DNA of 64,000 nucleotides from Alphaproteobacteria bacterium Ga0077535 (GCA_001464425.1 LNEK01000026.1:1-64000), one strand, 5' to 3'. Positions 17,586-28,223 are shown, counted from the stretch's first letter. Made by a program: numbers and translations. Notes: a model not told the origin generated them from the letters alone.

Positions 17586-17627
17586 GAAGCGGCCGCGCCC
17601 GGGAGGGGTGCGGCCGCTTCTGTTTTA
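17586..17627. terminator. Terminator between hisS and nhaA
   Basis: A perfect 11-base stem GAAGCGGCCGC (17586-17596)/GCGGCCGCTTC (17610-17620), then TGTTTTA, overlaps the last codons of the convergent nhaA gene. It suits hisS best and could partly serve nhaA from the other side. Confidence 0.8.
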
Positions 17628-18875
17628 GGGCTTTGGCGTGCGCGGGGCGTCGATGTCTTCGATGACGCCGCGCGCTTCGGCAGTGTCTTCATCACGCCCG
17701 AGTTGGTCTCTCGTCGGCAGGACGCCGCGGCAGAAGTAGGCCAGCACAGAAAGCCCCGCGAGTGCGGAGATCAGCGATCCGCCGAGGACTCCGAACCGCA
17801 CCGGCGTCGCGAGATCGCCGACGCCGAATGCGAGATTGCCGATGAACAAGCTCATGGTGAAGCCGATGCCGGCGAGCATCGCCATGCCGACCATCTGGCC
17901 GAAGTTCGCAGGCGCGCGTTGCTTGAGCACAGCGCAAGCGATGTAAGAGCAGAGCACGATGCCGATCGGTTTGCCGAACACGAGGCCAGCGGCAATGCCA
18001 AGTGCAATCGGGTGTAGCAGTGTGTCGAGACCAGCCCCGTGCAGGATGACGCCCGCATTCGCCAAAGCGAAGATCGGCATGATGGCAAACTGCACCCAGG
18101 GTTTGAGTGCGTGCTCTGCCGTAATGAGTGGTGAGCCGCCGCCTTTCTGGCGCATCGGGATCGCTGTCGCTGTCAGCACGCCGGCGATGGTGGCGTGTAC
18201 GCCGGACACCAGCATGAATCCCCATAGCACCAGGCCCATGATCCAAAATGGCAACAGCGATTTGATGCCGGCGCGGTTCATCAGCAGCATGGCGATGTAG
18301 GTGACGGCCGCGCCGCCGAGCGCCCAGCCGGTGAGATGGGAAGAGTAGAAGAGGGCGATGACGAGGATGGCGCCGAGATCGTCGATGATGGCGAGGGCCA
18401 AAAGGAACAGCCTGAGGCCGGGCGGTACGCGCGGGCCGAGCAGGGAAATGACGCCGAGTGCGAAGGCGATATCGGTGGCAGCCGGGATGGCCCAGCCGCG
18501 CAGGAACGCAGGCTCTTGCGCGTTGAAGGCCACATAGATCAGCGCCGGGGCCACCATGCCGCCTACGGCCCCAGCCATCGGCAGCGCGGCTTCGCGTGGG
18601 TTCTTGAACGGCCCCTCGACGGTCTCGCGCTTTAGTTCAAGCCCGACATAGAGGAAGAAAATCACCATCAACCCGTCATTGATGACGAGGTGGAGGTTTA
18701 GCGCGTGGGCGCCTTCGCCGAAGCCCACGGTTCCGAATGGCGATTCAAGCCAGTGGTGAAGCGCTTCGCCGAACGGCGCGTTGAACAGCAGGAACGAGAG
18801 AATCGTTGCCGCGAGCAGCACATAGCCTGGCGCTGTGTCTCGTTCCCACCAATGCTTCGCTGCGCCAGTCGCCAT
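17625..18875 (-). CDS. nhaA: NhaA-type Na+/H+ antiporter
   Basis: A 416-residue, roughly 12-helix antiporter that exports sodium in exchange for protons at alkaline pH. The ion-binding Asp pair is in LAIIDDLGAI (Asp165-Asp166), and the helix IV Asp is in PAATDIAFALG. The VIFFLYVGLELKRE loop and GKPIGI signatures are present. The chosen ATG at 18875 follows GGAG; an upstream extension to 18938 lacks family similarity. The C-terminal 25 residues are acidic and unrelated to the core. No NhaR regulator is adjacent. Confidence 0.9.
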   Translation of the reverse strand: MATGAAKHWWERDTAPGYVLLAATILSFLLFNAPFGEALHHWLESPFGTVGFGEGAHALNLHLVINDGLMVIFFLYVGLELKRETVEGPFKNPREAALPMAGAVGGMVAPALIYVAFNAQEPAFLRGWAIPAATDIAFALGVISLLGPRVPPGLRLFLLALAIIDDLGAILVIALFYSSHLTGWALGGAAVTYIAMLLMNRAGIKSLLPFWIMGLVLWGFMLVSGVHATIAGVLTATAIPMRQKGGGSPLITAEHALKPWVQFAIMPIFALANAGVILHGAGLDTLLHPIALGIAAGLVFGKPIGIVLCSYIACAVLKQRAPANFGQMVGMAMLAGIGFTMSLFIGNLAFGVGDLATPVRFGVLGGSLISALAGLSVLAYFCRGVLPTRDQLGRDEDTAEARGVIEDIDAPRTPKP

Positions 18876-18972
18876 TACACTCGCTCCATGTTGGTGAGGC
18901 GCGCAACGTAGCGGCGCCTTGGTTGGCGGGGCAAGCAATACCGGCCTAGCGCGCGGGTTCGTCGCGCCTGTG

Positions 18973-19012
18973 GATCGCGGGTTCCGCGATCTACGCTAAA
19001 GCGTTGGCGCCG
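18973..19012. repeat. REP-like hairpin with GCTAAAGC tail
   Basis: A perfect hairpin GATCGCGG-GTT-CCGCGATC (18973-18991) is followed by TACGCTAAAGCGTTGG. The tail resembles CGGCGCTAAAGCTGG after the hairpin at 239-255, so the two sites may be copies of one small intergenic element. Confidence 0.45.
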
Positions 19013-19066
19013 TTGCGGCATACGCAACACTTTGATGTCAGCGACACATAAACTTCAGCCGCACGT

Positions 19067-19140
19067 CGCATCACTTTTAAGATGCGTTGTTAGCAGCCGC
19101 ACCACGAGGGGGGGGCGGAAGAGGCCGTCCCCAAACTCGA
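19067..19140 (+). promoter_or_regulatory. Structured leader of TonB receptor gene
   Basis: CGCATC (19067-19072) and GATGCG (19081-19086) form an inverted repeat with an eight-base AT-rich spacer. A G-run/C-run stem (GGGGCGG/CCGTCCCC, about 19110-19132) follows before the ribosome binding site. Either could be an operator or leader structure; I see no clear Fur or Pho box. Confidence 0.35.
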
Positions 19141-19153
19141 GGGGTGTCTCAAA

Positions 19154-21619
19154 ATGTTGTCCAAGAAATTCTTGTCGGGCGCTGCGCTGACGGCGCTCAC
19201 ATTCTCGATGGGTGGAGCGGCGTACGCGCAGTCCACGGGTTCACAGGTTGCGGAAGACGAAGTGATCATCGTCACCGGGGAGCGTGTGAACATCGAAGGC
19301 GCGATTGTCGCAGAAACTGCGCCGCGCGCCCGCGCTACGATCACTGAGGATTATATCGAGACGCAGGGCTCAGGTCAGACGATCTTGAATTCGATCAACC
19401 TGATCCCGGGTGTAAACTTCACCAATTCCGACGCTTACGGCTCCTCTGGCGGCGCGATCACAATGCGCGGCTTCGACGGCGCCCGCATCTCGCTGACCTT
19501 CGATGGCATCCCACTGAATGATACCGGAAACTACGCGATCTATTCCAATCAGCAGGTTGACCCGGAACTGATCCAGCGCGCCAACGTCAATCTCGGCACG
19601 ACGGATGTCGACAGCCCGACGGCGGCGGCGACTGGCGGTACGGTGAACTACATCACACGCATCCCAACGGAAGACGCTGGGGTGATGGTCTCGTATGCGC
19701 GCGGCACAGAAAACTTTGGCCGGATCTTCGGCATGGTGGAGACTGGCGGCATTGGACCGTTTGGCACACGCGCGTTTCTCTCCGGCTCGTTCACGGAGTA
19801 CGATCAATTTCTCGGGCCGGGTGAGCTTCAAAAAACGCAGTACAATGGCGGCCTCTATCAGGCGCTGGGCGACAACGGCGACTTCATGCGACTCTCGTTT
19901 CACTACAACGAGAACCGCAACAACTTCTACAGCCGGTACCGCCTCACCCAGTTTCAGTCAGGTGTCCTGCCGGTCAACTACACGGACGGATGTTCGCCGG
20001 GGGAGCAGAGCCCTGGTGTCGGCGTCAACGATGGTCAGATAATCGGGGGCTTTAGCGTCGATGGCTGCTCCGGCCCTAACTTCACCGGCTATTTCAATCA
20101 CTCGATCAACCCTTCGAACACCGGCAACATCCGCGGGGCGTCTCGCTTTACGCTCTCGGATTCACTGACGTTCACGTTTGACCCGTCTTTTCAGTATGTC
20201 CGCGCCAATGGCGGCGGCACGTCGGTGATCTCTGAAACATCGCGGCTGCTGGTCGAGGATAGCCTTGTCACCGGCGTGGATCTCAACCGCGACGGCGATA
20301 CGCTCGACAGCGTTCGTTTGTATGCACCAAGCAATACCAACACTTATCGCTACGGTGCGATTGGTTCGCTGATCTGGGACGTCAACAATGATCACCGTCT
20401 TCGCTTCGGCTATACTTGGGATCGCGGTCGCCACCGCCAAACCGGCGAGTTTGGCTATCTGACTGCCAATGGCGATCCGGAAGACGTGTTCGGCGGCGAC
20501 CTTGGCACGCCCGTGTTCAATGGCGACGGCGAAATTTTCCAGAAGCGGGACCGGGTGTCGATCGCTACGCTCAATCAGATCAGTGCTGAGTGGCGCGGCG
20601 ACTTCATGGACGATGCGCTGACGGTTGTATTCGGTCTGCGTGCGCCAATGTTTGAGCGTGAGCTCGACCAGCGTTGCTACTCGCAAAAGGGCAACTCTTC
20701 GTCCACGCAGTACTGCACGACTCAAACGCCGGACACGCCCGGTGGCGGTGATCCGAACCTGAGCGCGCTGAACGGCGGCTTTGTGTGGTTCGACAACAAT
20801 GGCAACGGCACGATCCAGACGGCCGGTTCAGGCGCCGAAGTCTACGCTCCGCCCTTCCGCGGCACTGTTGAATACGATGACGTCCTTCCGAATCTTGGAA
20901 TCTCGTTCCGGCCAGCGGACGGGCATCAGGTGTTTTTCAGCTATGCCGAAGGCCTCTCGGCGCCGCGCACGGACGACCTCTACAGCGGCATCACTGTCAA
21001 CGAGTTGGGTAATGTTCAGCCTGAGACAACGAGTGCTTACGACCTTGGCTATCGCTATCAGGGTGCGAACACACTGGTGTCGGCGACTGTTTGGTACAAC
21101 CAGTTCGACAACCGTATTGAGCGTTCGCAAGACCCGGATGACCCGACGCTGTTCTACTCGCGAAATGTCGGTGCCGTGGACTTGTGGGGCGCTGAAGTCG
21201 CCGCTGGCTGGGAGGTCAGCGACGTATTCTTCCTCTACGGCGCGGCGGCGTGGACTGACAGCGAACTTGCCAATGGCGGGACGCGCGTTGTCGACACGCC
21301 CGATTGGACCTTCACGGCGCGCGGCGAGTATGAACTTGGCGCGCTGACGTTTGGCGCTCAGGCCCGTCATGTCGGCGAGCGTTACGCTAACGACGCCAAC
21401 ACCGAGATCGCACCGGACTACATGACCGTCGACCTGGACGTCCGTTACGATCTTGGCGAGTTCGTTGGTAGCGAGAGCACGTACATTCAGCTCAATGTCA
21501 TCAATTTGTTCGATGAAGAATACGTCGCACAGATGTCTTCTGGCACCGGCACTGGCGCCGCGCTCTACAATATCGGCGCGCCGCAAACTGTCCTGGTGAC
21601 GGTGCGCACCGAATTCTAA
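19154..21619 (+). CDS. TonB-dependent outer membrane receptor
   Basis: An 821-residue outer membrane receptor for TonB-driven uptake. The signal peptide ends at AYAQ (about residue 26) and is followed by a TonB box EVIIVTGE. The plug domain covers about 50-180 (ILNSINLIPGVNF, GAITMRGFDGARISLTFDGIPLNDTG, GGTVNYITR). The rest is a 22-strand barrel ending in the typical aromatic residue (VRTEF). The substrate is not readable from the sequence. The neighbour after the terminator is a phosphodiesterase lipoprotein, which may hint at a phosphorylated substrate. The start follows GAGGGG. Confidence 0.9.
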   Translation: MLSKKFLSGAALTALTFSMGGAAYAQSTGSQVAEDEVIIVTGERVNIEGAIVAETAPRARATITEDYIETQGSGQTILNSINLIPGVNFTNSDAYGSSGGAITMRGFDGARISLTFDGIPLNDTGNYAIYSNQQVDPELIQRANVNLGTTDVDSPTAAATGGTVNYITRIPTEDAGVMVSYARGTENFGRIFGMVETGGIGPFGTRAFLSGSFTEYDQFLGPGELQKTQYNGGLYQALGDNGDFMRLSFHYNENRNNFYSRYRLTQFQSGVLPVNYTDGCSPGEQSPGVGVNDGQIIGGFSVDGCSGPNFTGYFNHSINPSNTGNIRGASRFTLSDSLTFTFDPSFQYVRANGGGTSVISETSRLLVEDSLVTGVDLNRDGDTLDSVRLYAPSNTNTYRYGAIGSLIWDVNNDHRLRFGYTWDRGRHRQTGEFGYLTANGDPEDVFGGDLGTPVFNGDGEIFQKRDRVSIATLNQISAEWRGDFMDDALTVVFGLRAPMFERELDQRCYSQKGNSSSTQYCTTQTPDTPGGGDPNLSALNGGFVWFDNNGNGTIQTAGSGAEVYAPPFRGTVEYDDVLPNLGISFRPADGHQVFFSYAEGLSAPRTDDLYSGITVNELGNVQPETTSAYDLGYRYQGANTLVSATVWYNQFDNRIERSQDPDDPTLFYSRNVGAVDLWGAEVAAGWEVSDVFFLYGAAAWTDSELANGGTRVVDTPDWTFTARGEYELGALTFGAQARHVGERYANDANTEIAPDYMTVDLDVRYDLGEFVGSESTYIQLNVINLFDEEYVAQMSSGTGTGAALYNIGAPQTVLVTVRTEF

Positions 21620-21643
21620 ACCTCCCCCCGAGGCGCCTTAGTG

Positions 21644-21676
21644 AGGAGCGGCTCTTCATGAGCCGCTCCTTTTTTT
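21644..21676 (+). terminator. Intrinsic terminator after TonB receptor
   Basis: A perfect 11-base stem AGGAGCGGCTC (21644-21654)/GAGCCGCTCCT (21660-21670), with loop TTCAT and a run of seven T. Confidence 0.92.
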
Positions 21677-21798
21677 CTTGGGGCGGCAGTGCTGCGGCTT
21701 GCAGCGACTGCTCGCTAGCGGGCCTCGCCTGCGAGTATCAGGCGTCATGCGATTGTCGCGTTCAAGTGTAAGACAGCCTAAAATTCGAGGGCATTGAC

Positions 21799-23037
21799 AT
21801 GAAACTTGTTTGGCTGCGGGGATTAGCACTCAGCGCGTGCGTGCTGCTCGCGGCTTGCGCGCATCGCGAAGAAGGGGCCGTAGAGCTTGCTCCGCCGATC
21901 ACTATCTTGGTGTCGATCGACGGATTTCGGCCCGACTATTTGAATCGTGGTGAAACGCCGACGCTATCGCGCTTGGCCGAGACCGGCGTGTTGGCGGAGG
22001 TCCGCCCGAGCTTTCCCTCTTTGACGTTTCCCAATCATTATAGTCTCGTCACCGGACTCCGCCCGGATCGCCACGGCGTCGTAAACAATCGGATGGAAGA
22101 GCCGCTCCGGCCTGGGGTTGTGTTCACGTTGTCCGATCGCGTCGTGGGCGCTGATCCGATTTGGTGGGAGGGCGGCACACCGATTTGGATCACGGCTGAA
22201 CGTCAGGGCGTGCGCAGCGCCACCATGTTCTGGCCGGGTTCAGATTATGAATTGCAGGGGACGCGGCCGTATCGCTGGCGCGCGTTCGATCAATCGCTGC
22301 CGGACTTCGCGCGCGTCGATGTGTTGCTGGCGTGGCTCGATGAGCCAGAGCCTGCTTCGTTTTACACGCTCTATTTCGACATCGTGGACACGGCCGGGCA
22401 TCGCAACGGGCCGGACGCGCCGGAGACCACGAGCGCAGCGGCGCAGGTGGACGCTGCCCTTGCGCGTTTGCTCGCGGGTCTCGCGACGCGCGGGCTCGAG
22501 GAGCGCGTGAATTTCGTGATCGTCGCTGATCACGGCATGGCGGAAGTGGCAGACGACCGGTTCATTGAACTCGATGCTGTGGTCAGCGCAGAGATGGCGC
22601 GCGTGGTGTGGGATGGGCCGCTGGCAGGCGTCGAGCCGTTGGCGGGGCGCGAAGCCGAGGTGGAGCAGGCGCTGCTTGGCGTGCATCCGCATGGCGAGTG
22701 CTGGCGCAAGAGCGAGATGCCGGCGCGCTTCCACTTCGGCACACACCGGCGCATTCCGGCGATTGTGTGCTTGGCGGAAATCGGCTGGCGCTATCGTAGT
22801 GCGCAGATGCGCGCGTATCCGGGGCAAACGCGAGGCGCACACGGCTACGATCCAGCGGCGCCCGAGATGGCGGCGCTGTTCATTGCGCATGGGCCCGCGT
22901 TTGAGGAGGGCGTGCGGCTGGACACGTTCGACAATGTCTCGATCTATCCGCTCATCGCGCACCTCATCGGCGTCGAGCCCGAGGAGAACGATGGCGTGCT
23001 GAGTGACACTGCGCGGGCGTTGGTTTCGCCGCCGTGA
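21799..23037 (+). CDS. NPP-type alkaline phosphatase superfamily lipoprotein
   Basis: A 412-residue ectonucleotide pyrophosphatase/phosphodiesterase-like enzyme. A lipobox LAAC (Cys20) anchors it to the membrane. Zinc and catalytic residues are visible: Asp41 in SIDGFRPDYL, nucleophile Thr76 in PSLTFPNHYSLVTG, VDTAGHRNGP, VADHGM and GAHGYDP. NPP enzymes cleave phosphodiester or pyrophosphate bonds of nucleotides or lipids outside the cytoplasm. It follows a TonB receptor but is separated by a terminator and about 120 bases, so coupling is only suggestive. Confidence 0.85.
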   Translation: MKLVWLRGLALSACVLLAACAHREEGAVELAPPITILVSIDGFRPDYLNRGETPTLSRLAETGVLAEVRPSFPSLTFPNHYSLVTGLRPDRHGVVNNRMEEPLRPGVVFTLSDRVVGADPIWWEGGTPIWITAERQGVRSATMFWPGSDYELQGTRPYRWRAFDQSLPDFARVDVLLAWLDEPEPASFYTLYFDIVDTAGHRNGPDAPETTSAAAQVDAALARLLAGLATRGLEERVNFVIVADHGMAEVADDRFIELDAVVSAEMARVVWDGPLAGVEPLAGREAEVEQALLGVHPHGECWRKSEMPARFHFGTHRRIPAIVCLAEIGWRYRSAQMRAYPGQTRGAHGYDPAAPEMAALFIAHGPAFEEGVRLDTFDNVSIYPLIAHLIGVEPEENDGVLSDTARALVSPP

Positions 23038-23044
23038 GGCGCGG

Positions 23045-24199
23045 CTAAGCGACCGGTGCGCTGGCGTTCAGCGCCACGCCGAGCGGTCCTTGCATGGCGC
23101 GATCTAGCAGTGCTGAGATGGCGCGGTTGAGCGGCGTGCTGGACCAAAGCGCGTGACGTAGACGATTGTAGCGATCTTTGGCGTCGGCGCGGTCGCCGCT
23201 CGCGGCGAGAACGCCGATCAACGCGATCTCGCGCACTTGCATCAGCCAGGCTGAGTGAAAGCCGGCACCTTTGGTGCGCGCGAGGGCATCGTCGGCGGCG
23301 GCGAAGTCGCCGTCCTCGACGTTCCGCCATGCGTGCAGATATTGCGTTGCGCCGAGCTGCTGCTTGTCGGGCTTAATCGCGAGGGCCCGCGCGCGCTCGA
23401 AGTCGTGGCGCGTCAGCGCTTGCAGGAAGGCGACGAGACGCGCGCCTTCGCTCGGCGTGGCGCTGGCGAAGTCGACGTCGATTTCGCGGGCGACGTGCGC
23501 GTCCCATTCCTCCGGCTGGAAGCCGAATTCGATGAGGCCGAGCGCGTAGCGGAAGTAGACTTGTCGCGGATCGGGCTGCAGGCGCATCGCATCGAGGATT
23601 TGAACAATGTCGTTGCCGACGCCGCGCCGATCGCGCGTGGGCCAGAGCGTTAGTACTGCGCACGTTACGGAGGAGATTCCAAACACGTAGATGACGGCTG
23701 CTAGGAGCCCCTCCCAACCGCGATCCTCTACCCACGGCGCGGCAATCCAAAATGCGAGCGCGGCGCCGACGATGCTCGCGATCGGCCCGCCCGCGGTGAC
23801 GATGATCTTGCGCAGCTTGGTTGCTTGCTCGGGTCTGCGCGGCGCGGGCAGCACGAAGCCGCCGGCGTCGCCGCCGAGCGATGGGCGCGTCTCGATGATG
23901 AGGCGCGGGGAGAAGCGCACCGAGACGGGGCCGACGCAGATGATCCAGACGCGCCAGCCGCAAAGCCGCGCAGCGACGGCGTGGCCTAGTTCGTGGAGCA
24001 GGGTGGCGGGCGCGAGTCCGAGCAACGGCAGCGTGAAGAGGAGCAAGAGGCCGGCGGCGCCGTTCAGGACATCGGAGTTGCGGCTGGCTGCGAGCAGCGC
24101 GACGAGCGCGAAGATGTTGAGCACGGTGACGACCAGCCACACGGCAAAATGGTTGGCCTTTGTGAGCCAAGCCTGCGCGCGTTTTTGAATCCCCCGCAT
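23045..24199 (-). CDS. M50-like membrane metalloprotease with soluble C-terminal domain
   Basis: A 384-residue protein with an N-terminal membrane part. The zinc motif HELGH (His69-His73, in LLHELGHAVAARLCGW) lies at the end of the second helix. A second conserved segment, TAGGPIASIVGA, resembles the NPDG/GGP loop of site-2-protease-like enzymes. After about four helices comes a soluble helical, TPR-like region (about 205-384). It may cleave membrane proteins or act as a peptidase-like scaffold; the substrate is unknown. The upstream extension to 24313 is unlike the family. It converges with the NPP gene with seven bases between stops. Confidence 0.75.
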   Translation of the reverse strand: MRGIQKRAQAWLTKANHFAVWLVVTVLNIFALVALLAASRNSDVLNGAAGLLLLFTLPLLGLAPATLLHELGHAVAARLCGWRVWIICVGPVSVRFSPRLIIETRPSLGGDAGGFVLPAPRRPEQATKLRKIIVTAGGPIASIVGAALAFWIAAPWVEDRGWEGLLAAVIYVFGISSVTCAVLTLWPTRDRRGVGNDIVQILDAMRLQPDPRQVYFRYALGLIEFGFQPEEWDAHVAREIDVDFASATPSEGARLVAFLQALTRHDFERARALAIKPDKQQLGATQYLHAWRNVEDGDFAAADDALARTKGAGFHSAWLMQVREIALIGVLAASGDRADAKDRYNRLRHALWSSTPLNRAISALLDRAMQGPLGVALNASAPVA

Positions 24200-24276
24200 C
24201 CGCGCAGTTTGGCGCGGGATTGCGGAGACGAAAAGAGCTGGGCCCGCAACACATGGAGGCGCGCCATTGAAATTGG

Positions 24277-24335
24277 TTGCACGCGAGTGCAATGAGATAT
24301 ACAACAAATTCACTGCGTCTAAGTGCAGTGAATTT
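24277..24335 (+). promoter_or_regulatory. Two related TetR-type operators
   Basis: Two inverted repeats: TTGCAC-GCGA-GTGCAA (24277-24292) and AAATTCACTGC-8-GCAGTGAATTT (24306-24335). Both share a right half of the form AGTGCAnTGA. They lie 20-78 bases before the cupin start, where a repressor would cover the promoter. The operon's second gene encodes a TetR protein, the likely ligand. Confidence 0.6.
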
Positions 24336-24354
24336 TCAGGCGGGGAGGCCGCAT

Positions 24355-24774
24355 ATGACCGCAGACAACGCAGCCACAGAAGAAAGCCATTATGTGCTCG
24401 GCGAAACGCTTCGGCCGATGCTGACCCACGCGATGGGATCGGCGATCGAGATCTTCGACACTACCGGCATTCCGGGCGGCGGACCGCCGCCCCACAAGCA
24501 TGCGTGGGAAGAGATTTACGTCGTGCTATCTGGCGAAATGGACGTGATCGTCGATGGCAAGACGACGCGCATCGGGCCGGGCGGTTTTGCGCATGTGCCG
24601 GCGAACACCCCGCACGGCTACACCACGATCGATCACACGCACTTCCTGACGATCGTCAGCAAGGGCAACGCGGCGAAGTTCTTCCGCGAAGTCGCGAAGG
24701 TTCAGATGAACCCGCCGGATATTCCGGGTGTGATCCGTGTCGGCGAAGAGCACGGGATCACGTTTCTCACGTGA
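24355..24774 (+). CDS. Small cupin-domain protein
   Basis: A 139-residue single-domain cupin. Motif 1 reads GGGPPPHKHAWEEIYVVLSGEMDV and motif 2 reads GPGGFAHVPANTPHGYT; the His/Glu ligands (HKH...E and H in TPHG) are all present. It could bind a metal and act on, or sense, a small molecule. The ATG at 24355 follows GGGGAGG. The TetR gene overlaps its stop by GTGA, so the cupin is probably the regulated enzyme or detoxifier of this two-gene operon. Confidence 0.85.
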   Translation: MTADNAATEESHYVLGETLRPMLTHAMGSAIEIFDTTGIPGGGPPPHKHAWEEIYVVLSGEMDVIVDGKTTRIGPGGFAHVPANTPHGYTTIDHTHFLTIVSKGNAAKFFREVAKVQMNPPDIPGVIRVGEEHGITFLT

Positions 24775-25370
24775 CCAAAGCGCGCTCATACGTCAGCCCT
24801 AAGCGCGAAGCGCAGGCGCAAGCGACACGCACGGCGATCCTGGAGGCGTTTGCAGAGCAGCTTTCCGAGCCTGGGCGAGATCATCTCTCGCCCAGCGAGG
24901 CGGCTGAGCGGGCGGGCGTATCGCTGCGCACGGTGCACTTTCATTTTCCGAACGAAGAGAGCCAGGTGCTAGCTCTGGGCGCCTGGTACGATTCACTTGT
25001 GGCGCTCGACACGGTTGAGCTCGCGACCGGGCCGGATGATCTGCCGCGTTATTATCGTGAGATACATCGGCGAGGTTTGAAGCATCCGATCACGCGAGTG
25101 TTGGCGTCCGGTAGGGGCGTTTGGGCCGAGATGCGGCGCACGCGCCGCGCTGCGCGGATTGAAGCGATACGGCGTGCTGTAAAAGCGATTGGCGCCCCGC
25201 CGCGCGCGACTGCGGATGCGACGGCGATGTTGCTCAGCTTATCGGGCGCGGACGCGTCGTGGCCGCTGGTGGATCACGGCTTGCCGGCGGAGCGTGTGCC
25301 GGACGTGATCGCGAACACGGTGGGGTTGATCCTGGCGCAGCTGCGGGCGCAGGCGCGGAAGGCGCGATAG
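24771..25370 (+). CDS. TetR/AcrR-family regulator
   Basis: A 199-residue TetR-like repressor starting at GTG 24771, which overlaps the cupin stop. The helix-turn-helix is at about 18-65 (ATRTAILEAFAEQL...SPSEAAERAGVSLRTVHFHFPNEESQVLALGAWYDSL). The C-terminal ligand domain is divergent. Its probable targets are the paired operators at 24277-24335, giving autoregulation of the cupin-TetR operon. Confidence 0.8.
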   Translation: MTKARSYVSPKREAQAQATRTAILEAFAEQLSEPGRDHLSPSEAAERAGVSLRTVHFHFPNEESQVLALGAWYDSLVALDTVELATGPDDLPRYYREIHRRGLKHPITRVLASGRGVWAEMRRTRRAARIEAIRRAVKAIGAPPRATADATAMLLSLSGADASWPLVDHGLPAERVPDVIANTVGLILAQLRAQARKAR

Positions 25371-25431
25371 CCAGCTTATCTTGCGCCGGACGCGTCGTCA
25401 TTGGAGCATGTTGGCCGACCGGGGGAGATTC

Positions 25432-25983
25432 ATGAAGCCTGTGAGAGCGTTGGTAGGTGCGTTGGCGGCCATCGCCTTGAGTGGCCAGCCTGCGCGGGCG
25501 CAGGATATCGGCGTGTTCGATACGGCGACACAGATCGCTGAACAGGCTGTCTCGATTTGCGCCGCCGTGGTGTTCGACGGCCAGTCATTCGAGTCGCAAT
25601 TGGATGGCAACGAACATTGGTATTCGGTCGATCCGCGAGGCACGGGATCGAACCTCGCGACACATGCTTGGCAGTCGACGACGGTAAACACCACGCATGT
25701 GATGCGCTTGCCGAATGGCGGGTGTTCGTTCGGTATCGACCGCGGCGATAGTGAGGTTCTTCGCGCGCACATTCAGGACGTGCTCGCTTCACGCGCGCCG
25801 TTTGAGCTGATTTCGCAACAGCCTGCGCGCAGCGGCCGCGCGACCATGTATGCGTATTGTGTGGCGGAGGATCATCCGCGGGTGATGTCGATCGTGGCGG
25901 CTGAGCGCGGCAGTCGTCCAAATTTTGTGCTGAACATGTTCAGAGCTTCTGACGTCGCGCCGAGTTTTTGCAGGCGGAGCTAG
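25432..25983 (+). CDS. Secreted protein of unknown function
   Basis: A 183-residue protein with a signal peptide (MKPVRALVGALAAIALSGQPARAQ). It contains four Cys, in SICAAVV, GGCSFGI, AYCVAED and SFCRRS, which could form two disulfides in the periplasm. I do not recognise the family. The ATG at 25432 is eight bases after GGGGGAG. It is followed by the groESL terminator on the opposite strand. Confidence 0.65.
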   Translation: MKPVRALVGALAAIALSGQPARAQDIGVFDTATQIAEQAVSICAAVVFDGQSFESQLDGNEHWYSVDPRGTGSNLATHAWQSTTVNTTHVMRLPNGGCSFGIDRGDSEVLRAHIQDVLASRAPFELISQQPARSGRATMYAYCVAEDHPRVMSIVAAERGSRPNFVLNMFRASDVAPSFCRRS

Positions 25984-25984
25984 G

Positions 25985-26019
25985 GCAAACAAAAACGGCG
26001 GAGCTTGCGCTCCGCCGTT
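25985..26019 (-). terminator. Intrinsic terminator of groESL
   Basis: A perfect 11-base stem AACGGCGGAGC (25994-26004)/GCTCCGCCGTT (26009-26019). On the reverse strand it is followed by TTTTTGTTTG. It lies 26 bases after the groL stop. Confidence 0.9.
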
Positions 26020-26044
26020 GATGCTTTGTCGTTAGGTGGCTGGA

Positions 26045-27709
<1,665 letters not shown>

Positions 27710-27744
27710 TCAATTGAAATTGTGATGCGAAGCGGAGCTGGCTG

Positions 27745-28065
27745 TTAGGCCGCGTCCTTCTTCTTCGCCTTCTTCTCTTCGATGATGCCGAGGACGTCCG
27801 ACTCCTTCATGATCAGGAGCTCTTCGCCGTCGACCTTCACTTCCGTGCCCGACCATTTGCCGAACAGGATGCGGTCGCCGACTTTCACGTCGAGTTCGAT
27901 GCGCTCGCCATCTTCATCGCGGGTGCCCGGACCGACGGCGACGACTTCGCCCTCTTGCGGCTTTTCCTGAGCCGTTTCCGGAATGATGATCCCGCCACGG
28001 GTCTTTTCTTCTTCCTTCACGCGCTTCACGAGCACGCGGTCGTGCAGAGGACGAAAGCTCGCCAC
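27745..28065 (-). CDS. groS: GroES co-chaperonin
   Basis: A 106-residue GroES that caps the GroEL ring. It has [15 protein letters not shown], the mobile loop [20 protein letters not shown], and [20 protein letters not shown]. The GTG at 28065 is preceded by AAGGGAG at the right distance and gives the standard N-terminus. A TTG seven codons upstream would be atypical. The C-terminal tail [11 protein letters not shown] is a little longer than usual. Confidence 0.95.
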   Translation of the reverse strand: MASFRPLHDRVLVKRVKEEEKTRGGIIIPETAQEKPQEGEVVAVGPGTRDEDGERIELDVKVGDRILFGKWSGTEVKVDGEELLIMKESDVLGIIEEKKAKKKDAA

Positions 28066-28111
28066 TGGGTTACTCCCTTGCTTCAAAATGCCTTTTTAGC
28101 GGAACCGGCGT

Positions 28112-28174
28112 TTGGCACTCAGCCGCACCAGTTGCTAACGGGCGGGATTTAGGGGGCTTGGCCGCTACCGTCAA
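28112..28174 (-). promoter_or_regulatory. groESL promoter with degenerate CIRCE operator
   Basis: On the reverse strand a -35 TTGACG (28169-28174) and -10 TAAATC (28146-28151) are 17 bases apart. Just downstream is a CIRCE-like repeat, seen on the forward strand as TTGGCACTC (28112-28120), nine bases, then AGTTGCTAA (28130-28138). The consensus is TTAGCACTC-N9-GAGTGCTAA, so one arm has one mismatch and the other three. Its position over the start point fits HrcA repression. Confidence 0.6.
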
Positions 28175-28223
28175 CCACGCGCAGCCGCCGGCTAACCTGC
28201 TTTTTTGATTGCCACCGCAGAGA

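Noticed and set aside
24267..24770. N-terminal extension of the TetR frame across the cupin gene
   Set aside because: The frame is open by chance; the TetR domain begins at GTG 24771 with translational coupling to the cupin.
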